Assembly: GCA_951640165.1 (NCBI GenBank)
Contig: OX621250.1
Location: 1,984,001 to 2,048,000, forward strand
Source of the DNA: Pseudoips prasinana
Taxonomy: Eukaryota > Arthropoda > Insecta > Lepidoptera > Nolidae
Reading direction: 5' to 3'
Length of the DNA: 64,000 nucleotides
The position numbers and the translations under genes are program-made. The stretch's first letter is position 1. Each line of letters starts with the position of its first letter. Under the pieces are notes generated by a model. The model was not told the DNA's origin. It saw only the letters and a program-made list of their open reading frames with translations, and made no database searches. Below are positions 45,701 through 60,700 of this stretch, piece after piece.

Positions 45701-48700
45701 ACAGCCGTGTCATCGGCGTAAGAGATATATTACATAACTAGTTTAAAATGTATATCAGGGATCAGGCCAAGAACACTGCCCTGTGAGACCCCATAAGTAA
45801 CTTACAGATATAATAATATAAAGGGTAGTTAAATTTCAAGGGCCAATGTTGATTTTGAATAAAACACAAATTATTTAAGAAATTATTAACATTTCTATTT
45901 ATTATGACACTAGCTGTGCCCCGCGGTGTTACCCGCGTTAAATTTTATAAATTTTCTTTGCTATAAACCTCACGGAGCCCGAGACCTTTCTAACGAATGG
46001 AAAACCGTGGAAATTGGTTCGTGCGTTCTGGAGTTATAGCGTCAGGAAGGAAAACCCGACTTATTTTTATATAGTAGATATTGGTATGACTCAAGTATGT
46101 ATGGAACAAAATACCGGCCAAATAGACGCCACGGCCTCGGCGGCACAGCTCCATCCGATGCTCCAAATTTTCGATTACGGTGAGGCATAATTGAGGTTCA
46201 ATGTCGTTAATGTGATCAATTATCTCATCCTTTAGCTCTTGAACTATTGCTGGCTGATCGACGTACACCTTTTCTTTCATATAAACCAAAAGAAAGAAGT
46301 CTAACGGTGTCAAATCTCATGATCTTAGCGGCCAATTGACATCGTTGCCACGTGAGATTATTCGCCATCAAATTTTTCGCGCAATAGAGCCATTGTTTCG
46401 TTAGCTGTGTGTCAAGTGGCACCATCCTGTTGAAACCACATATCGTCCACATCCATATCTTCCAATTCGGGACATAAAAAGTAAAAAGAAGTAATGTTCA
46501 CAATGACGATTTGAAGTGGACGGCTCTTCAGCCACACTATCGCGAACAACTGCAATATTTTCTGCAGTACGAGCTGAACGAGCATGCACTGGTGTTTTGA
46601 CATCTCCTACCGATCCGGTTTGCTCAAATTTTTGCATGATTTTTCCGATTGTACGCCCATTTGGACGATTAATTTGACCGAAAAAATCACGAATTGCACG
46701 ATATGCATTTTGATTTGAACGCCCATTTTCATAATAGGGCTGAATAACTTTAACGCGTTGCTCAATTGTGTATCTTTCCATGTTTTAAATTGAGTTAGTC
46801 TGAAGTTGAGAAATGTCAAAAGAAATGCAGAAAAAAAATTGACGTTTAGACATGGTTCACATTCAACATCAGCCCTTGAAATTTAATCACCCTTTATAAA
46901 GGTAGGTAATGTGTATAGTAGTTTAATAAAAGTATAATAAAATCTATATATGCTTTCAACTTACCACAGTAGTGTGCCAGAGCCTCCCCCTCACAGTGCG
47001 TGACGAGCGCCGCCAGGGTGTCCTTCCAGCTCTTGGCAGAGGAAGACGTCACCAGCAGGTCCCAGCGCGACATCAGCAGACTGCCAGAGATCAGGGACAC
47101 AGGGTCCGACGCTGTTAGGTTTAAGTGGTACTTCTGCACCTTGTACAGGAGCTCTTGACTTCCTGTAGATAATAATCAGTTATTAAAAGATATAGTCTTA
47201 TACAATAACGTTCTTGTTTTAAATAATGGCGTGATCCGCCGCCCAACCGTGGCTCAGGTAAACCACGCTCAACTATTTATTTATTTAAAAACCCTACTTA
47301 CAGGTTTCTTAGCTTAGAAACGTAATATTATTGTACTCTGCCAACATTTCTGGGACTGGTATAGAGCTTGACCAAAACTAATCAACTAAATTGGATGATG
47401 TGTGAATACTTTATGATTTTTTCTCTATGGTAGAGATGGAACGATAGATCTAAGATCGTAACAATGTATTTTCAAGGGCTTTTGATTTTCTTCGGTGGAT
47501 TTTTTCAAGTCAAAATCATTGTGAAAATGAATTCAGTCTTTATTTTAAAACGTAAAACATCCACAAAGGTCAAACAAAATGTCAGTGGATGCAAATAAAA
47601 TCCACTATCTTCGTCCACTTAAACCAGGGGCCGACGCGGTTTAAATTTTGACATTACTTAACGACCGCATAACCGCGTGTCAAAGTTAAATCGGATTTTT
47701 AAATGAACATTTTGATAACCCGTGACTAAGCGGCCAGCTTAAATTTAAATAGCGTTTTTAAATAAGGCAGTTAATATAATGTAGCTATTTATTACATGCT
47801 CGTTATTACCTCGTAGCCTTCATGTTGTTTCAGGGCAGCTATACGTATGACCCATAGATACTTGTTCTGAAGATGTGCTTCGTGTCCGAGATTGGCATGT
47901 TCGTAAAGAGTCCGACGATACAGGGCTTTGTTTCTTGTGCAAAACCTTGTATTTTATTTAAAGGTCACAGGTCCATTGAGAAATTTAAATTTTCGAGTGT
48001 ACATGGACTCTCAATGAGCCCATGAATTACTTTATACGTCATTATTACATCACAAGCTTTTCTTCGTGAGTTTAAAGATGCGACTTTGTAGTGCGAGAAC
48101 CTATTTTGATAAGATGTAAGGGAACGACATTTGTTGTCGGTGTATGACAGATGGTATAAAAATCTCTTTTGAACACGCTCTATACGATCTGAGTGGACTT
48201 GATAACCTGGGCTCCAGATGGTACAACAGTATTCAAGGATATTACGCACAATAGAGTTATATATAATTATTGTTAAAGATGAATTTCTGAATTTTTTCAT
48301 TTGACGGTTTAAAAACCCTGACAATTGTGACGCTTTTTTAATAATTTCGTCTATATGGTGTCTAAAACTAAAAGCAGTGTCTAAAAAACGTCCAGATCAC
48401 GAATCATTGTTAGTTCTTTTATGTTTCTGTTTTTTATTTTGTAATTAGTAGGAGAAAGATTCTTCTTACGAGAAAATTTTATATGGAAACAGTTGTCGGG
48501 ATTTAAAATCATGAAATTGTCAGAACACCATTTTTCTATTCTATGTATGTCATTTTGTAAACATTGTATATCATAATCGCTCATAACGGTCCGGTAAATT
48601 TTCAAATCGTCAGCATACATTTAAAGACTACTTTCGATGACGTCACAAAGGTCATTAATAAAACCAAAAAGAATAAGGGACCTAGATGAGATCCTTGAGG

Positions 48701-51700
48701 AACTCCTGTAGGAGCTGAAAACACAAAAGAATTATGCCCACAAAGAGACACCAGTTGGGAGCGGTTCAATAGGTATGATGCACACCATCTCAGTAGTGAG
48801 CCGTGAATGCCTATATCGGAAAGCTTTATCCAACAGTAAAGAATGGTTTACTAAATCAAATGCTCGCCTAAAATCGGTGTAAACAGCATGAATTTCTTTG
48901 TTATTATCTAAAGCTGAGGAAATATCACTAACGTACTCCATTAAATTTGTTGTAGTAGATTTTTTGGGCAGGAAGCCATGCTGGTTTACATTAATCTTAT
49001 GTCTGACATGAGAAAGCATTTGTTTGTGTATTATTGATTCAAAAACTTTCCCTGCCACCGATAGAATGGAAATTGGTCTATAGTTAGACACAACATCGGT
49101 CTGACCAGACTTGTGTATAGGTGTTATACGAGCTATCTTCCATTCGGAGGGAAAGATACCCGAATTCAAAGAAGTCCGGTACAGGGTTGCGAGAGGAATA
49201 TATAAGGAATTAGCACAGTTTTTAAACAAAATTGGTGGAAAACCATCAGGACTTGGACCTTTTTCAGTGTCTAGTGCTTTTAGTGCGTTTAAAACTTCTT
49301 GTTCTGTGATAGTACATCTGTTGAAAGTGCTATGTTTTAATTGACTTGCTTTTGGCGTAAATGATATTTGACTTTGTGTGTTATAAATGGACTGAAAGTG
49401 TTTAGCAAAAAGATTTGTGATATTCTGACCACCTTTGACTTCCGTATCTTCTAACCACATCTCATTTGGAATGGTTATGCTGCTGGATTTTTGATCCTTC
49501 AGATATTTCCAAAAATATTTAGGTCGTTTGCGAAGATTTTCTGCTGCTTTCTGCTTAAAGTTATTATAACACGATTTTATCATATCATCACATTTCGTTC
49601 TGAGGAGATTAAACGTAGCTTTATCAATAGGATTTCCATATTTTTTGTAATTAGAGTGGTATTTACTTTTTTCTTTTATAACCTTGAGCAACGCCGAACT
49701 ATACCATATTGGGTATTTTTCATTAAAAGACTTACGCAAGGGAGAATATTTCAGAATAATGGGCTTAATTGTGTCGTAAAATATTTTTAACATGTCATTG
49801 ACACTACCTGCTTCACGCCACAGTTCGTGCCAATTAAGTTCCATAAGCTCCTTATTTATCTGAACATTATCAGCAATGTAAAAATTATGCTTAAGCATTT
49901 TTTTGGATTTGAGGAATCCTTTCGAGGGTTTTTGTAGGTCTATTTCGATACTAGGGTGATGTGAATCGGCAGGTTCTATACTTGTATTTGCTTTCCTGAC
50001 GTTAACACAATTGGGGCTATCACAAAAAAGCAAGTCCAGAATTCGATCATTAGTGTTCACGCTGTTGCTAGACGCTGTCGAATTTGTTAGACTGTATGTA
50101 TTTGAGTCCCGTACCCATTGAATTTCTGACAAATTGAAGTCTCCTATCAACTAAGTTTGTGAGGTACTGGTTATTTTATTTTGAATGACGTCTGTCGTGT
50201 TTTTCATGAATAGTTCCAAATAATCAAGTTTAACTGGGGGAGGTACGTACACTGCACAAATATTTACAACATTTCCCACATTTGTTTGCACCGTTACCCA
50301 AAGGTCCTCACACTTTGATTCCCATCTGCTTTTCCGAAGCACATTATTTTGTTTTAATACTGCTAATAAAACTCCACCGCCATCTTTTCTTTTGTTTTCC
50401 CAAGGCTTGAGATTTTTTATAAATGGCAAATGTGTAAGATTTTTTTTTAATAGCAGCCAGCGCAAAGATAAACAGCTGTAACAATTTCTACGTCCATTAT
50501 CTCGGGAGATTTTGGTACAACTAAAAGAACCAGTGTCTACAAAGACTCTTGAGGAGAGGATCTCGACGCGTGTGTACAGCCGGCATAAAACAACGATTTG
50601 TTTTAGGGTCTGTTTAGTGGAGGGACTACAGCACATTAAGCCATCGGTAGTAGTAGAAGTTCTGTCTCAATTGTGACAGGTAGTCAGAAAGTCAGCACGG
50701 ATTTACACTGGATACCAATAGCATTAGGGTAGGAAGAAGAGAGAAAGATTACCTAGAGAGGCGATGATGAGAGCATCGGCTATCCTCTTGGCGTCCAGGC
50801 ACAGCTCCACCGCCTCCTCCAAGTTGCCGCACACCAGCGCGCGGCAGATGAGACTTGTGGAATCTGAACATAGGATTCAATGCTCAGTAGTACCAAACAA
50901 TAATAATTTTCACGTATAGGTGTAAAAGGTGAAAGATTTTAAAGAATTAAATTCGATAAATGTCGAAACTACGTATGCTCGTGTAAATTTAAATTGTTAA
51001 ATTTGATTTGGGTTCGAACCCCGAAAAGTTTCTTATTATTGTTGTAGGTGTACTTTCGTGTACGTTAATTGCACGATTGTAAAGTCCCCCCACACCTACC
51101 CATGATTGAGATAGTTTCAAAAATTTCAATAAAAAAATATAAGTAAGGGTCGGCAAATCGACGCAGATCTGTTAAGGTGGTCTGCGCTGACCGCCTGCTT
51201 TTTTGATACAATTAATTAAATTACGCCATCGTCTGTTAGTTTCATAATCCTTTTAGTCAGTGCATCGTAGACTTACGCACACGGTCCTCTAATTGTATAA
51301 GACCTCATAATATTGTTCTTGAATATGACTAAAGAATACTGAGGTAAGTACCAAAATGTGACTACTTAAATGATTCTTCATGAGTGAACGCAATTTTTTA
51401 ATGGGAATAGAATATTAAATCATATACCCAGCAGTCGATTATCAACTTTGAATCTAGGACAATCAAGTTTCATATACGTCGTAAATTAGCAATACCCCTC
51501 GAAAACCAGATTTCGTGTGCAACATTTAACCGATTGGGACAATGTTCTCCTCTTCTGTGATAGTTATCAAAATACACACCTTCTCCATTAGGGATAACGA
51601 CATTAGTGGCCGCCGGGCCCAACTCGATGTTCGCTAGCTTGCGCTCGATCAGCGTGTGCGCGTCCTGCAACAGAGCGATACATGTTTACTTTGAAAAATA

Positions 51701-54700
51701 TAAAAAAAATATAGTATGTAGTTGTTAGTGTGCCGAGTATAGCATCAAATAGGTTTTATAAAAATAAATCTATCAAAGTTTGATTAACTAGAAAAAATAA
51801 ACATAAGTATAAAATAATAAAATCTTGAAAAAACAACTCCCGCACTAGGGAAATTAATCCCTGTGCCACGGGGTAATTTACAAATATATAATAGACGGAC
51901 ACAAATTGCATCCAGACTCAGAACAACTATTTATGGGTCACACAAATAGTTGTCCGGCGCGAGACTCGAACCCGCGACACGAAGCGGCAAGGCGACTGTC
52001 TTAGCCGCTGCGCCACACGTGCAGTCAAGTTTCAGACATATTTAAAATAAGTTGTAGGTATAAATTTCAGGGCGGATTGCCAACTACTCTAAAATTTTGT
52101 TACCGAACCCACAAACTACGGAGTATCCGGTCCCATGTGTATTTTGTCACAACTCATTAAAAGTATAGCAGTTAAAAATGAATGTTAAACTTTTCATCTC
52201 CAATAAGCTATGTAATTGGTATAAGGAGCGTAATCGGAGTCAGTCCATAAGCGCAGTACAGGTAGGTGGCACTCACCGACAGGTCGGTGCTGGTGTCCGT
52301 GGACAGTTCCGCCTCCGTCTCCGTGGACTCGCCCTGGCCGCCACAACAACACGTTACAGTGCACAAGCGAGGAAACAGTTGTTAACCAGAGTTATGTTAA
52401 CATCTCTCGAGATATCATTAATTTTGCAAGGCCATTTCTCAAAACCAATTCCAATCTTTGTCTACTTATCTGTGTATATTCATATCAATACTTTACTAGA
52501 AACACACTACGATGGTTTTCCGCTCATTAAACGTCATAAAATTTACACCTCGTTCGGAACGAAGAATTATGTACCTAGTTTATTGGCAGCTTCACACCCA
52601 ACTTAGTCCGCGTGCATTTTAGAATAACTTTTATCCAATAAAAATACTAAATTTCAATGCATCATTCAAATTATACCCAGAAGTTTAAATTTGTAATGTC
52701 ACACCGCTTTATTTTCAAAATCGATTAAGTTTGTTTATTTTAATTACTAAATCACAAGTTCTAACTAGGTTTTTATTTACCTATAAAATTAACTGATATT
52801 TCATACAAACTTACAATGTCTATTTAACTTTGTAAGGAAATATTCCAGAAATAATTTAACAGACATAAATTTATTTAGAACTAGAACCTTGAATATTCAA
52901 TTTTATGTGAGTTATCCTCGGAACGCTAGCGCCATCTGCCAGCGCCCCACGACTCATGCTCGGCACGACACTGCCATCTGTGGGCACTCGACGGAGTCTA
53001 TGATCAACCGGCTGAGCGCTTGTCACTTGTGGAGCAGCAGCCGGCCGGTGTGGTCGAATATTGAAACCGACGCGCGTTCCTAGCTATAGCCGTGTATATC
53101 TGTAGCTATGTGATTGTGTGTCTCGTTTCGTAAATAACCTGAATATATTTGAAAATTAACCTAAGACTTTCGATTCGGCAATTTCCCATGTCTCATAAAC
53201 AAAGTAGTAGGTATAACGTGACTGGATTATATAGATAGAATTTATCGAGTACTATGACCAGAGTGTAAATTGTGATAACGATTTGACATGACATAGCCAT
53301 CATAGCGTGTCGCTAGTGTAATTATGTTGGAAACAATTGGAATTAGCTTTTAAGATTAAATTAAAAATGAATAATAAGTTATTATACAAAGAGTGTCAAA
53401 GTAGATGCATTAAAAGCACCTGTTCATAAAAGCCAAACATTCATGCAATTTTATTATAAAACAAGAGAAAATATAAGTTAGGATTTACGTTATAAGAAAA
53501 ATAATTTAGAGATTATTTTACTATTTAAAGCATCAATCAGTATTTTTAACAAGTCAATAGAATGAAGAGGAAATCACCCCTTTAGTAGTATATTTTTTTA
53601 TATGATACTCACTCGACTTAAGCCACTTTCAGGCTGTGGGACATCTCCTGAAGCTGTGTTCGTATTCTTGAATTTGGAAGATACGTCGTCTTGTTTGAAA
53701 CCTATGAAAATAATCCGGTATAGTATTGGAAACCTTAAAACAACTTAAACCAGAGATAATATCAAAAAAAAAATAACCAAGAGATATAAAGCAGTTAGGA
53801 GATTTTTTTAGGTATTTTGATATTATAGGAATGAAAATTTATAAAGACATTTGACAAATTTATATAAGATTCATTACTATCTGTATGATCAGCACATTTT
53901 ACATCAACATGTTGCTTTGACTTCGAAATGCTTACTGGCACGTGTCATATGAACTTCAGGTATACTGAAATGACAGGCTTTTTTTGACGTCCAATATACT
54001 TATTTATATTATTTGGTTCACCAACAATTGTTTACACTGGTACAATCAAATGAAACAGAAGTAACTTATCGGAATAAAGTGTAACAATCACTTACAACTA
54101 AACTCAGCATGCACACAAAATGTTGGCGTAACTAACTAGCTAAAAATTATAAATAAAAAAATACTATATTAAACTCAATAATTTAAATTACCTGAGCTAA
54201 AACAAATTTTAATTAGGTAATACCAGAGTGGGTAATATGAAGTCTTCATTCACCCACTCAGTGATATAATGCAGGGCCTAGACAGTCAATGTTCGTGGAG
54301 GTACTTGCAATAACTGGCTTTCAATTTGCTTAAACTGTCAAAATATAGGTCAATCCGATCACTGGAACTGTTCACAACCCTGCAAACCCTCGCATATGGA
54401 GTTTGCACCCAGGACCGTTCTTCTGAGCGGAGGGCAGATTGGACTTGACTACCACGTGCCTCTGATATGCTGAAATGGCGATATCTTTAACACCAAAAAT
54501 ACTGAAGTGGCATGAGTTTTTGAAGACTTACTAACCCGTCCACCTGACGGGTTTGTGTGTTAGTAGTAACTTTCAGTTTAACGTCAAAATCCTGATTGAC
54601 AGGTGTCTTTGACGACAAATATGTTGTAATGGCTGATGTCATTAAAGTCAAAAATACTGAACTGACAAGTAAATTTTTATATATTGTTGATAACCATTTA

Positions 54701-57700
54701 AGGTAAATCATTACCTTTAGGTTACCCGACGTTTTGGCATGGAAGCACCAGCCGTGGTCACGGGTCGACTGTACACAACTGTGTGACAAGTAAATGTCCC
54801 TCGTCACCGACTGCAATAAAACGTAACCCGTTGTAACGCACTCACCTAACAGACTGAGCACGTCACTCCGGAAGGAGGGCAGGAAGTTGGCGCGCAGGAA
54901 GAACCACGTGTAGCGCTCGCTCTGCTCCGAACATGCGTCGCCTTTCTGGCGACAGTACCTGGCAAATAATTTAAATACATATTAAAATTCTAATTTTACA
55001 TGAACATATTGTTAGGCATTATACTAATATATTTAAAATAAACTTCATAATCCAACAATGAAAAGAAATATTAAATATTGTATGGAGGCTATATCTAAAC
55101 ATTCCATTTGGATTAAAAACAGAATACTCCGATTTCATTACCTTAAAAAGTATGGAAGGATTTTTGATGACTTAAAATCCACCAGAAAAACTGTCTGTTC
55201 TATAGGCTAATATCAACGCCAACCGATGGCTGTGTAGCAATTTACGGCGAGCAGCTCCGATGGTAGCCCTGTCTGCCCGCACAGGCGAGCCGTAGCATAT
55301 ACACCCAAGATAGGTTGCCCCGTAAATGGTTCTAAGAGTATTAAAAGAGAGCCCCCACGTTGCCTGTGATTTCTTTGTAAGTACAAAAATGTTTCGCTTT
55401 GCTTTTTCACCAGCTGATTTAATGTTTTGAGTTTAACAGTAAGTAAAGTTATTAAATTTTACGCTCAAGGGAGATTTTACTTCATTCTTAAGAAGTTGGT
55501 AGATATTAACCAACTGCTTTATGTCTTCCATTTTTTTTTTCAATAGAATAGTACTAAATTTAAAAATAATAGCTTAGAATCTTGTTATTTCTGATTTATT
55601 TAAGGATTTAAACACATATATGAGGTAAAACAGACCGCAGGTAATTTAATTATGTATTCGGCTATGTTCATGTATTGCATTGTGAGCTTGACAAGTACAA
55701 GTGTATGTTAATACCCAAGTGCTGAATAAATTTCATTATTTCATTGGGACCAAACGTAAAGTGATTTTTTTCTCATTTACATATCAAAGCTAAGCAAGTT
55801 TGAGCCAGATTTTTCAAAATATGTATACTTACTCTGCAAGACTTTCCGTAGCTCCGGGGTCTTGGCTGAGAGTGGTGGAGAGCACAGCGTCCAAATCTGT
55901 CGCGCGCTCCACTATCTCTGGTTCACTGACGACCTACATCATATACACATAACATACACATATTAAATTTTAAAAAATGGTTACACAATCAAATTGTCTA
56001 TCGCGAAGTTAAATATAATCTCATAAGTTTCAGAGACTGTGTGTGTATTATTGTTATGCCTTTTAAGGTTTCATTTGAATACAAAATGTTGATCAATAAA
56101 ACAAATAAGTTCTAATTTTATTTACACCTATTGTTCATTGACATAACTTAAAAATTCAAAGCCGAACATTCTCCTAAGACACAGCTACCTTATACGTTTA
56201 GGAGTTATAGAGAGTTATAATGAATGTTGTACAGATACGATAAGAATAGAAGAAGAATTAATATCATTGTACCTTATTATTATTACAATAAAACCAATGC
56301 ATTACATATAAATAGAGTGCACTAAATATTGCGGAGTGTAACAGTAAACATTTTTACGGTGAGAGTGTTTGATTAAAAAAAGGAGACTCGTCTCATATCT
56401 CATCTAAACACTACACGATACCTACAGCACTGCAAGATAATGGATAGGCTAGCTAAAATAGACAGTAACTCTGAAAGTGCGGTCGCGGAACAGAAAGAAT
56501 TTCGTACATTAACTTATGACCACCGTCTTAAAGGATTGCAAAGTTTTTACTTGCAATAGCAAGGTTTGTTTTGCTCTTTTAAATATCTTATATATACTCT
56601 TACTTAATACAAATATGTATTTGACCACGTTAGTAGGTAAATAGATCACTGTACGAAGTACTTCCTGCTCCGCGACTGTTCTACAAGTATACAAGAAATT
56701 GTGTTGTACCTGACTTATGTAGACCATTTTCTGTGGACCAGCCTCTTGTGGACATTTTTCAAACGTAACCAATTTTCCGCCAAACTAAAAAGAAAATACA
56801 AGAATAGAAAATGTAATTTTATCGAAGGACGGAGGATGGTTGTTGATTTGATCGGTACTTATCTGTATACACTTATTACTCTGGTATTCGAGTACTAAAT
56901 TACGTGTATTTTTTTTAATTTTTGTACAGAGGAAGCTTGCGAGATGGTACCACAAAAATTTGATTGACTTAATTATTAAAGAAATATGGATAATTTTGAT
57001 CTTGCGCCTCTTAATTTGTTTGTATTCTAAATGTACCTGTTCTCCCGCACTTCTCAATTTATTACGTTGGAGTAACATTTAACATGTCTCAAAAACATGT
57101 CACTTAAAACATTGTTACGTATCTATGTAAATATTTTTTAAGAGACATGTTAAATAAATAATTAACCAACTTTGAAAAGAGTACAGTTGTCGTTTAGATT
57201 CGTATTTTTTTCGTGTTTCGTGTACATTCGGCGGTTTGGAATTGATTTTGATTACTGAAAATAAGCCTATTATAAAATCTACAAGACCGCCTCAAGAATG
57301 TGTGTTTTGCATAATTTGAACTACATTCGGGCACTGAAAATAAATATTTGGAACGGGAGGCAGTCGATCAAGGAACTCTACAGAGTATTTTTTCTAAATG
57401 AGACGCTGAGTTTAATCATTTAATATACATAAATTGCATCCAAATAAGTTCTTCTGTTTTCTAAAGACAGATTACCATGACGTTTTGCGGCTGTGTTCAT
57501 AGTCAATTAAATGATGACCTGTACTGTAATGCAAGGACTTTAAAATTTTGTTTTGTATTTTTTCAATTCTTGCAATGTGGACAGCATACTGTGGGCTCCA
57601 GACAACATTAGCAAACTTCAACGAACTGCTTATAAATGAAAAATAAAGTATATTATACCTAAACGGAGGATCATATCAAGTCTCGTAAAGGCTCGAGAAA

Positions 57701-60700
57701 TTTTGCTGTCAATATGAGTATTGAAGTGGAGTTTTGCGCCAAGTGTAACACCAAGGTCACTAATTTCAGAAACGTGTTTTAACATTCACCAATATCATTG
57801 ATATAAATAGTGAATACAAATGGTCCTAGATGAGAACCCTGTGGTATTCCAGAAGGAATCTGGAGAATCTTGGAAGTGTATTGCTTTAATGCAACGGCTT
57901 GACTGCGATTTGCAATGTAAGAGCTGAGCCATAGTAGCAGATTACCATGCACACCGAACTTTGAAAGCTTATTAGAAGAGTTAAATGATTTGTTTTATCG
58001 AAAGCTTTAGAAAAGTTGGTGTCCACGGCATGATTGATGAATTACATGTAGAATACTATATATTTATAGGTAAGTTAAGTTAGGTTTTACTAGCTCCCCC
58101 CGTGGGGGGTGAGGGTCATTGAGTAAGACTCGTAACATTTGTGTAATGTCGATAACTGACCGCGAACTTGGCGGCGGCGGGGCGCTTGAGCCAGGCGGGC
58201 GCGCGCGGCAGCGTGGGGCGCGGCGCCGGCACTGCGGCCGACGCGCGCGCCACGGCGGGCAGCGCGCTGAACTCGTAACATTAGTGTAGTGAGGGTAACT
58301 GACCGCGAACTTGGCGGCGGCGGGGCGCTTGAGCCAGGCGGGCGCGCGCGGCAGCGTGGGGCGCGGCGCCGGCACTGCGGCCGACGCGCGCGCCACGGCG
58401 GGCAGCGCGCTGAACTCGTAACATTAGTGTAGTGAGGGTAACTGACCGCGAACTTGGCGGCGGCGGGGCGCTTGAGCCAGGCGGGCGCGCGCGGCAGCGT
58501 GGGGCGCGGCGCCGGCACTGCGGCCGACGCGCGCGCCACGGCGGGCAGCGCGCTGAACTCGTAACATTAGTGTAGTGAGGGTAACTGACCGCGAACTTGG
58601 CGGCGGCGGGGCGCTTGAGCCAGGCGGGCGCGCGCGGCAGCGTGGGGCGCGGCGCCGGCACTGCGGCCGACGCGCGCGCCACGGCGGGCAGCGCGCTGAA
58701 CGAGTCGGCGCCGCCGAACGAGTCCATTATGTTGCTCTGGTTCTGCGAGTTCTGCGGACACACATAGCCCTGCCTAATTCTTATAATTAACAAGAAGCCC
58801 AAAAAACAAAATACGCTTTGCATGAAATACTATTTTTTTGTGCCATAACTAAGATTTGTGTTAATATCACGGCGGTAAAAGGTCAACCCTTCGGACAGCA
58901 CGGTACGCCGTCAGTCTCGGTTGTAACGAAAACTTCATATAACGCTAGTTACAGGTAATCGAAAGCCATCTTGGTTCCATATGGGTTTCGAGATCCGATG
59001 ACAGTCATTCAATTAATTTTGGCAGCGAGCCGTAACAGGAAAAACCGAAAGCGAGCCTGAATAGAAATTAGTAAAGACTAAGAAGAAAAGCAAGCTGGGA
59101 ACAATTTTCTAATACGTATTCTACGCGAGAGGCATTTATGAATTTAGTGGGGTCGGTAATTAAGTAGTAGTCATATTCCCACCAAGCATCGTCTTCTTCT
59201 CTCTCGTACGGGTGCTGCTTGCGGTAACAAATTAGCATGCAGTCGGGAGTATTTGGTTCAGTTTGCTTTGGTTATGTTGTAGAAAGTATTCAGTAACTTC
59301 TGTGTTATAAAACTGACAGACGAAGCAAGTTGTCCGTATCGAGGTTATTTACGACACTGCTGCTGTTGCCTTGTCTATAACTCTGTCTGTATGTCCCCCA
59401 CTCACCGTCTCCGCCCGCTCGCCGCCCAGCAGCGAGTGCACGGCGACGTGCTGGTCGAAGGACGACGCGGCGAGCAGGCTGGGGTCGCGCGCGCTCCACG
59501 ACACGTCGAACACCCACTGCTGCTGTTGGCTTATCTCCATGAGCAACTCTCCACCCTAAAAACACAAACTTCAAGTTTCCTCTATGGCAAACGATTTGAA
59601 TACAATTACAGGAGATCATTCCCAAAGAATTCCCTATAAAACGAATTATATAAGTATATGAAATAAATAATTCGTCCATTTCTATCCCAACAAGTTTTAA
59701 AATAAAAATATAAAAGGTTACTTGTAAAACACCAACAACCCGCAGTACAAGATAGCTAACAACATAAGCAACAACTTTTGTTCTAGAACTTTTGATAATT
59801 TGTTAGATTTTCGTCCAAAAATAAGAATCCGTTTAATTTCCCGCTAGAATGTTTATGTAACTCTACGCGCATCACAAAGATTACTTAAGTATGCCCTTGC
59901 AAGGGGTGCAGCGCTAGCGCCTTTGAAGTTGATTTTTCTAGTGGCCATACGTCCGTGTAAAATCATTTTATTTGTCATGTATTGAGTTATGTCCGAACTT
60001 GTAGAACAAAAGGTTTTACTTATGGTTTTAGCTATCCAGTCCTGTGAGGTTGTTGGTCTTTTACAAATAATCCTGTATAATAAATGTCTTTGCCATCAAT
60101 TCAAAAGATAAATACAATTCTTTCATAATCTAATTGTGCTGTAGTTTTTACAAAATCAATTGTAAAGCCACGTCAGAGACCTAATATATGACATAAGGAT
60201 TAATACTGAAAAAATTTAACGTAATAATAACATAATTATGTTTTCAAAACCAATATCTTCAGTTTTTTCGACACAAACTCCTTAAAATATTTAGACATAA
60301 TTTCTACACTACAGAGGACGCCGGATTTTGTTTGATGTTAAGTGTACCACAAGTTTGTATGGATTGGTACATAGAAGAGCATTAGTATGCTCACCTTATT
60401 TCGATAGCAGAAGAAATCAACTAAATATTAATAATTATAAAAAGTAATAAAGTTTAAGTATTAATAAATTAACAAATAATAACTTACAGGTTGAGTGTTG
60501 TTAGGGTTCCAACAGAGAACTCTTCCATCTTTTCCGGCTGATAGCATGAGGTCAGGATCTTGCCTGCTCCATGACAGTGCCATCACACCTTTGTTATGCG
60601 CTTCTAATGTAACCAGGGGGGAAGCTGCCAATCTAAGAATGAACGTACCAAACATGTATTTTTATTTACATGTTATTTTGCCATACCGAAAATATAAAAA

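Noticed and set aside
49111..49790. Plus-strand frames over the intron 13 LINE
   Set aside because: Antisense shadows of the reverse transcriptase reading frame.
58064..58823. Arg/Pro/Ala-rich frames of 110-180 codons across the 143-bp array
   Set aside because: They arise because the array repeats GC-rich exon DNA in rotating frames; beyond the first donor they are intron.
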